A stretch of DNA of 12,037 nt from CAYMRB01 sp964392615 (lineage in GTDB: Bacteria; Planctomycetota; UBA8108). Location of the stretch: the NCBI GenBank assembly GCA_964392615.1, contig CAYMRB010000319.1, forward strand, positions 1 to 12,037, in the 5' to 3' direction. The notes under the pieces are model-generated. The model was not told the DNA's origin, made no database searches, and was given only the letters and a program-made list of their open reading frames with translations. A program made the position numbers and the translations under genes. This document shows positions 7,174 to 12,037 of the stretch, piece after piece; position 1 is the first letter of the stretch; each line of letters opens with the position of its first letter.

Positions 7174-8655
7174 ATGCGGAATACGAGCAATACCCGTTCT
7201 GCCGTCACTGTGGCCTTCTTCGCCTTGCTGTCGCTGCAAGCTGGCTGGGCCGTCGCGAGAGATCGTCCGAACATCGTCTGGATCGTCGCCGAGAACTTCT
7301 CGAACGATCTCGGCTGCTACGGCGAGAAGCGCGTCCGGACGCCGAACGTCGACGGACTGGCGCGGGACGGCGTTCGCTACACCAACGCGTTCTCGACGTC
7401 GCCGGTCTGTGCGCCGAGCCGTTCGTGCTTCATGCTCGGCATGTATCAGACCACGACCGACACGCACAATATGCGATCGCACCGCAGCGACGACTTCAAG
7501 CTGCCGCCGGGAGTTCGATCGCTGACGCATCGCCTGAAGGACGTCGGCTACTTCACGGCCAACATCACGCATCTCGGCGATGAGCGACACGGCACGGGGA
7601 AGCTCGATCTGAATTTCGTCAACGAGGGCAAGCTGTACGACACGGCGCAGTGGGACGATCTCGCGGCCCGTCAGCCGTTCTTCGCGCAGATCAACCTTCC
7701 CGAGGCGGAATACGACATCTACGATCGCAAGACCGCGGCGAAGGCGCGAGTGCGGTGGGTCGGAGAGGAGTGGCACCCGAAGGTGGCGACGGAGGAGAAC
7801 GTGACGCCGCCGCCGTACTACCCGGACCATCCGCTCGTGCGGCAGGAGTGGGCGCGGTATCTCAACTCGATCAGCGGCGCGGATGTTCGCGTCGGAAAGA
7901 TCCTCGCGCGACTCAGGAAGGACCGCGCGGACGACGACACCGTCGTGATCTTCTTCGCCGACAACGGTCGTCTGACGCCGCGCGGCATCCACTGGCCGTT
8001 CGATTCCGGGCTGCGTGTGCCGCTCGTCGTGCGCGGTGCGAGGAACTTTCCGATCCTGAGCGCATACGAGAAGCCCGGCACGGTGAGCGATCGAGTCGTG
8101 AGCCTGCTCGATCTGACGGCCACCACGCTGTGGATCGCTGGTATCCAGCGCCCGGCGGGCATGCAGAGCCGCGTATTCCTCGGGCCGCAAGCCGATCCGG
8201 CGCGACACTTCGCGTTCGCCGCTCGAGATCGCATCGACGAGACCGTCGTGCGCATGCGCTCCGTCCACGACGAGCGATATCACTACATCAGGAACTTCAC
8301 TCCGGGCGCTGGATTCGAAACGCTGAATCGCTACAAGGAGAAGTGCTTCCTAGTCAAGCCGCTCATGCGACGGCTCAAGGCGGAGGGCAAGCTTTCCGGT
8401 CCGGCGCTCGATCTGATGCGGCCGTTTCCCGACGAGATGCTTTTCGACTGCCAGCGCGACCCGCACGAGATTCGCAACCTCGCGCGGTCGAGGGATCCGC
8501 AGCACAGGGCAGCGCTGCTACGCCTGCGTACCGCGCTCGACACGTGGATGGTCGAGACGGGCGATCGGGGTCACATTCTCGAGCCGTCCGAAGTCGTCGC
8601 GCCGTTCGTGAAGGAGATGCACGACTGGTTCGGGACGCCGGAGTGGGTCGAGTAG
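7174..8655 (+). CDS. Secreted S1-family sulfatase (formylglycine type)
   Basis: A 493-residue exported arylsulfatase-fold enzyme predicted to remove sulfate esters (or N-sulfates) from carbohydrate. Signal peptide 1-28 (AVA/RD). The sulfatase signature VCAPSRSC contains C79-x-P81-x-R83, the Cys converted to formylglycine by a maturation enzyme, which is not in this window. Metal-site motifs: RPNIVWIVAENFSNDLGCYG, where E40-N41 replace the usual Asp-Asp, and FFADNGR with D263-N264. GIHWPFDSGLRVPLVV with H273 supplies the C-terminal active-site segment. LFDCQRDPHEIRNLA near residue 430 is the typical sulfatase C-terminal subdomain motif. Length is normal for S1. The start ATG follows GAGG (7161-7164) and lies 4 bp after the lyase stop, so translation is probably coupled. 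Regiospecificity is unknown; the neighbouring lyase suggests a glycosaminoglycan-like substrate. Confidence 0.92.
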   Translation: MRNTSNTRSAVTVAFFALLSLQAGWAVARDRPNIVWIVAENFSNDLGCYGEKRVRTPNVDGLARDGVRYTNAFSTSPVCAPSRSCFMLGMYQTTTDTHNMRSHRSDDFKLPPGVRSLTHRLKDVGYFTANITHLGDERHGTGKLDLNFVNEGKLYDTAQWDDLAARQPFFAQINLPEAEYDIYDRKTAAKARVRWVGEEWHPKVATEENVTPPPYYPDHPLVRQEWARYLNSISGADVRVGKILARLRKDRADDDTVVIFFADNGRLTPRGIHWPFDSGLRVPLVVRGARNFPILSAYEKPGTVSDRVVSLLDLTATTLWIAGIQRPAGMQSRVFLGPQADPARHFAFAARDRIDETVVRMRSVHDERYHYIRNFTPGAGFETLNRYKEKCFLVKPLMRRLKAEGKLSGPALDLMRPFPDEMLFDCQRDPHEIRNLARSRDPQHRAALLRLRTALDTWMVETGDRGHILEPSEVVAPFVKEMHDWFGTPEWVE

Positions 8656-8671
8656 GGGCTCCGCCGATGTC

Positions 8672-11600
8672 CTAATTGCCGTCCGCGCCCGCCGCTCGCG
8701 CCTTGCGCAGCGCGTCCAGCTGCGCGCGAGCGTTCCGGTTCTGCGGGTCGAGGCGCAGCGCCTCGGTGTAGTGCCATTCGGCTTCGTCGAACTGCGACGC
8801 CTGCAGGCGGATGCGGCCGAGGTTCTGGTGCACTTCCGACTGCAGCTTCGCGTCGCCCGCGGTGAGCACGAGCGCATCCTGCAGCAGCGGCTCCGCCTTG
8901 TCGGCCCTCCCATCGGCCGCGTAGAGCACGCCGAGCATCTGCAGGAGAGTCGGCGCGTCCGAATGGACAGCGCGCTGCGACTCCAGCAGCTCGATCCCCT
9001 TGGCTCGCGCGCCCGTCACGAGGCAGGTGCGGGCGATCTCCAGCGCGGTCTGCAGGTCGCGTGCGCCGTACTCCCAGGCGCCCTCGAGCTTCTCGAGTCG
9101 CGCCGCTGCGAAGCTCTGCGTTTGCCATTCGGGCGCTCTGGCGATGCGCAGGTGCCAATCGCGCAGCGCCTCGCGCAACGTCTGCGATGAAACGCCGAGC
9201 GTCTTGCGAGCGACGCGCGCGGCTCGAGAGTCCAACCACTCGTCGTGATCCTCGCGCAGCGAGGCTTCGAGACCCTTGAGGCTCGCGAGGATCTTGTCGC
9301 GTACCAAGCGCAGCAACTCCTGTTGCTGCTCCTGGGTCGCCTCGTGGCCGCCTGCAACCATCTCCTTCAGCTTGGCGACGATCTGGTCATTCCACACCTC
9401 GACGAGCTCGTAGTGGTGGAAGGCCCGCTGTCGGCTCCGAGCTCGTTGCAGGTCGCCCTCGGACACGCCGTCGATCCAATCCGCCGCGAGCTCGGTGTGC
9501 TTCGCCTCGGTCAGGGCGAAGTAGGCATCGTAGCGGTGTCCGTACAAGCCCTTCGGGCACTCGAATTCGAGAATCGGGTAGCTGTCCGTATTCGTCGGGC
9601 CGCGTCCCGCGTAGCGTCGCATCGCTCGAGCGTCGAATTGGTAGTGCCGCAGGAAGCTCGGCACGTCGACGACGCCGAGGCTGGCGAGGTCGGAGCGGAT
9701 CGCGTCATTCTCGAGCATCTTCGCGAACCGCGCCGCGTCGAGGCGGATCGGGTCGGCGCTGCCGATCATCAGGCAATCGTAGCCGAGATCCCAGAGCTGC
9801 GCGTGCTCGTCGAAGACGGTCGTGAACGTGCGCACGACCGTTTTCAAATCTTGCGAGCGCATGTTCACCTTGTGGATCCACTGGCAAACGATGCCGCCAG
9901 GCTCGAGTCGGTCGCGGCAGATCTCGAAGAACTCGACCGTGAACAGGTTGCCGATGCCGGCGATCCACGGGTTCGACGGCACCGACGTGATGACGTCGAA
10001 CTTCTTCGGCGTGAACTGCAGGTGGTTGCGGCCGTCGCCGACGACGTTGCGGACCTTCGGGTGGTCGGGCTCGAGGGAGCCGCGATTGGCGCTTCCGAAG
10101 AACCGGCGCGCGGCCTCGATGACCTCGGGCGAGATCTCGAGGCTGTCGATCTCGTCGACGTCGTACAGCGTCAGCGTTCCAAGCGTGACGCCGCCGCCGA
10201 GGCCGAGGGTGACGACGTCCTTCGGGGCCGGGTGAAGAAGCATCGGCAGGTGACCCGCCATCACCTGGTGGGGCAGATCGTTGTTGAAGCCGCCCCCGGG
10301 AGGCAGTGAAGCGTCGACTTTGCCCGAGATGCGCAGCGCTGTGCCCAGCGTGTCGTTGTGAACGACGGCGATCGGCGCGTGGATGCCCTCGTGGTACCAG
10401 AGGATCTCGTTGCCCTTGCGGACGGCGGCGATCATCTCCGCCTCCGGCAGCACCTCGCGGCGCGCGCGGTTCTTCCAGTACGTGCCCGGGAAGTACACGT
10501 ACGGTCCGCGGCTGAGCAGCGCCGGGTCCCAGAGCGCACTGGTCGAATCGAAGACGCCGAACGGCCGCAGCGGGAAGTGCGCCGCGAGCACGAGCGCGGC
10601 GAGGCCGAGCGGAATCGCGAAACGGATCGGCTTCGCGCCGCGCAGCGCGGTGCCGATCAGCACGAGGCCGACGACGAGGCTGATGGCCGCGCCGAGGTAG
10701 AGCGTCCAGTAGATGCGTCCGAACAGCGGAATGAACAGGAAGCCCGCGGCGAGCGTGCCGAGGATCGATCCGAACGTGTTCGCGAAGTACGCCGATCCGA
10801 CGGCGCTGCCGACACGCTCGACGGCGCGCGTGCGGATCTTTCCGACGAGCGGGAAGACCATGCCCATCAGGATGGTCGACGGCAGGATCAGGAGCGACAC
10901 CATCGCCAGCGCGATGCCGAGAAACGCGCCATAGGCCGGCTGGTCGACCGAGTCGAACCATCGCGAACCCCAGACGGGGAACTTGCCGAGTGCCGGAACG
11001 GTTGCCGAGATCGCGACGCCGGTCAGCGCGACGACGACGCCGAGCGCGAGGTTCAGGTTCTTCAGTCGATCGACGAGCGGCGTCATGATCGCGCCGCCGA
11101 CGCCGATGCCGAGGATGAAGAGTGTGACGATGAGGCTGAACGCGTACGTGCTGTTGCCGATCGTCTGCGTGATGCCCTTGATCCACGCATTCTGGAGCAT
11201 CATGTTGCCGAAGCCGGTCAGCGCGAACGCCCAGACGGCCAGGCGGATGTCGAGCGGCAGGCGAGGGCGAGCGCGGGACGACGCGGCGGTCTCTGCAGGC
11301 TCCGTCGTCGCGGCGCCCGTGTCATCCGGCGGCGCGATGGTTCGCGTCAGCCCGCGAGATGCAGCGATCACGACGACGCCGATCGCGACATCCGCGAGGA
11401 CCGCGACCGCCGTCGTGCCCCACAAGCCGAGAGCGCGCAGCGCGACAAATCCGGTCAGCGCGGCGCCGACGAACGCGCCGAACGTGTTGACCGTGTACAG
11501 GCTGCCGATGGACATGCCGACGTTGCTCATGCGCGTCGTCAGGTACTGGCTCAGAACCGGCAGCGTGCAGCCCATGCAGGTCGTCGGGCCGAGTAGCACG

Positions 11601-11968
11601 AGCGTGCAGAAGACGAGCCGCGCCGCGACGAGCGGTCCCGCCTCCGGGTCGCCGTCGTACGCTTGATACAGCCACGCGAAGAGCGGTCGCACCGCGGCGA
11701 TCGCCGCCGGCACGAGCAGGCAGAGCACGCCGACGGCGAGAATCAGCACGCCGTAGAGTCGCAACGGGTTGCGCGAGCGCTCCGCCGCACGGCCGCCGAG
11801 CCAGCTGCCGAGGGCCAGGCCGCCCATGAAGACCGACACGACGATCGTGAAGGAGAAGTGCGTGTTGCCGATGACCCCGCCGAGCAGCCGGGTCCACAGG
11901 ACTTGATAGAGCAGCCCGGTGGCTCCGGACAGAAAGAAGCAGACGAGGACCAGAGAGCGCAAGCTCAT
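8672..11968 (-). CDS. Membrane fusion protein: MFS-like transporter, spermidine synthase-like domain and TPR tail
   Basis: A 1098-residue inner-membrane protein. Residues about 4-460 hold roughly twelve to thirteen hydrophobic helices, beginning LVLVCFFLSGATGLLYQVLW, typical of the MFS-like half of fused spermidine synthases. Residues about 480-800 are a class I methyltransferase-fold domain: GLGGGVTLG (589-597, SAM or decarboxy-SAM loop), EISPEVIEAARRFF, VVGDGRNHL with D645, and DVITSVPSNPWIAGIGNLFT (658-677). Related fusions usually read SEPSNPW; here V663 stands where I expect Glu, and the catalytic Asp motif of true spermidine synthases is absent, so polyamine synthesis is doubtful. Residues about 990-1090 contain TPR-like helices (LGVLYAADGRADKAEPLL, HQNLGRIRLQASQFDEAEWHY). 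The gene converges on the sulfatase gene with 16 bp between stops. ATG at 11968 places the first helix near the N-terminus; TTG at 11977 is an alternative, and the frame remains open to the window edge, so an upstream start cannot be excluded. Confidence 0.88.
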   Translation of the reverse strand: MSLRSLVLVCFFLSGATGLLYQVLWTRLLGGVIGNTHFSFTIVVSVFMGGLALGSWLGGRAAERSRNPLRLYGVLILAVGVLCLLVPAAIAAVRPLFAWLYQAYDGDPEAGPLVAARLVFCTLVLLGPTTCMGCTLPVLSQYLTTRMSNVGMSIGSLYTVNTFGAFVGAALTGFVALRALGLWGTTAVAVLADVAIGVVVIAASRGLTRTIAPPDDTGAATTEPAETAASSRARPRLPLDIRLAVWAFALTGFGNMMLQNAWIKGITQTIGNSTYAFSLIVTLFILGIGVGGAIMTPLVDRLKNLNLALGVVVALTGVAISATVPALGKFPVWGSRWFDSVDQPAYGAFLGIALAMVSLLILPSTILMGMVFPLVGKIRTRAVERVGSAVGSAYFANTFGSILGTLAAGFLFIPLFGRIYWTLYLGAAISLVVGLVLIGTALRGAKPIRFAIPLGLAALVLAAHFPLRPFGVFDSTSALWDPALLSRGPYVYFPGTYWKNRARREVLPEAEMIAAVRKGNEILWYHEGIHAPIAVVHNDTLGTALRISGKVDASLPPGGGFNNDLPHQVMAGHLPMLLHPAPKDVVTLGLGGGVTLGTLTLYDVDEIDSLEISPEVIEAARRFFGSANRGSLEPDHPKVRNVVGDGRNHLQFTPKKFDVITSVPSNPWIAGIGNLFTVEFFEICRDRLEPGGIVCQWIHKVNMRSQDLKTVVRTFTTVFDEHAQLWDLGYDCLMIGSADPIRLDAARFAKMLENDAIRSDLASLGVVDVPSFLRHYQFDARAMRRYAGRGPTNTDSYPILEFECPKGLYGHRYDAYFALTEAKHTELAADWIDGVSEGDLQRARSRQRAFHHYELVEVWNDQIVAKLKEMVAGGHEATQEQQQELLRLVRDKILASLKGLEASLREDHDEWLDSRAARVARKTLGVSSQTLREALRDWHLRIARAPEWQTQSFAAARLEKLEGAWEYGARDLQTALEIARTCLVTGARAKGIELLESQRAVHSDAPTLLQMLGVLYAADGRADKAEPLLQDALVLTAGDAKLQSEVHQNLGRIRLQASQFDEAEWHYTEALRLDPQNRNARAQLDALRKARAAGADGN

Positions 11969-12037
11969 GGCGTTCAAGGGCTTGTGGATTTCGAGAGCCA
12001 GCGGGAAGCGGCGCCCACGCCGGTGGGGCGGCCTTCG

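Noticed and set aside
7156..8283. 375-codon minus-strand open frame
   Set aside because: Antisense to the sulfatase, whose signature residues are intact; no domain in the antisense translation.
8656..8671. Bidirectional terminator between the convergent sulfatase and fusion-protein genes
   Set aside because: The 16-bp gap contains no usable stem and no T-run in either direction.
9245..11596. Two long plus-strand open frames (9245-10309 and 10358-11596)
   Set aside because: Antisense to the MFS-SpeE-TPR fusion; charge-rich low-complexity translations with no signal or motif.

Overview
The window is GC-rich, gene-dense bacterial chromosome, most likely from a member of the Planctomycetota. 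This rests on an N-terminal dockerin-like segment of a style common in planctomycete secreted proteins, on a secreted lyase/sulfatase cluster with no SusC/SusD pair in view, and on a giant MFS-spermidine-synthase-TPR fusion. The phylum is an inference from remembered family distributions, not a search result. There is no tRNA, rRNA, CRISPR array, insertion sequence or phage gene that I can support.

Layout. Positions 52-2049 (minus strand) encode a secreted 665-residue protein: signal peptide, a pair of dockerin-like calcium-binding motifs, then nine tandem 57-59-residue repeats, each with eight cysteines. A 144-bp divergent intergenic region separates it from a plus-strand gene (2194-2871) for a DUF6928-type protein, a family I know mainly from actinobacteria. 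After 52 bp comes a tight three-gene plus-strand cluster (2924-8655): a secreted five-bladed beta-propeller glycosidase-like protein, a secreted family-8-type polysaccharide lyase, and a secreted S1 sulfatase. A large minus-strand gene (8672-11968) converges on the sulfatase gene with a 16-bp gap. It encodes a membrane-embedded MFS-like/spermidine-synthase-like/TPR fusion.

How the genes work together. The three exported enzymes form a coherent module for a sulfated, uronic-acid-containing polysaccharide (glycosaminoglycan-like or an algal analogue): the lyase would cut the chain by beta-elimination, the sulfatase would remove sulfate esters, and the propeller protein could trim sugar residues. 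The spacings (25 bp and 4 bp) point to one transcript. The Cys-rich repeat protein and the DUF6928 protein have no demonstrated link to this module beyond adjacency. Almost every long open frame antisense to these genes is a by-product of high GC content and was left out.

The most unusual object is the nine-repeat cysteine-rich protein with an N-terminal dockerin-like pair. The polysaccharide cluster and the spermidine-synthase fusion with an altered active-site motif are the next most useful targets.
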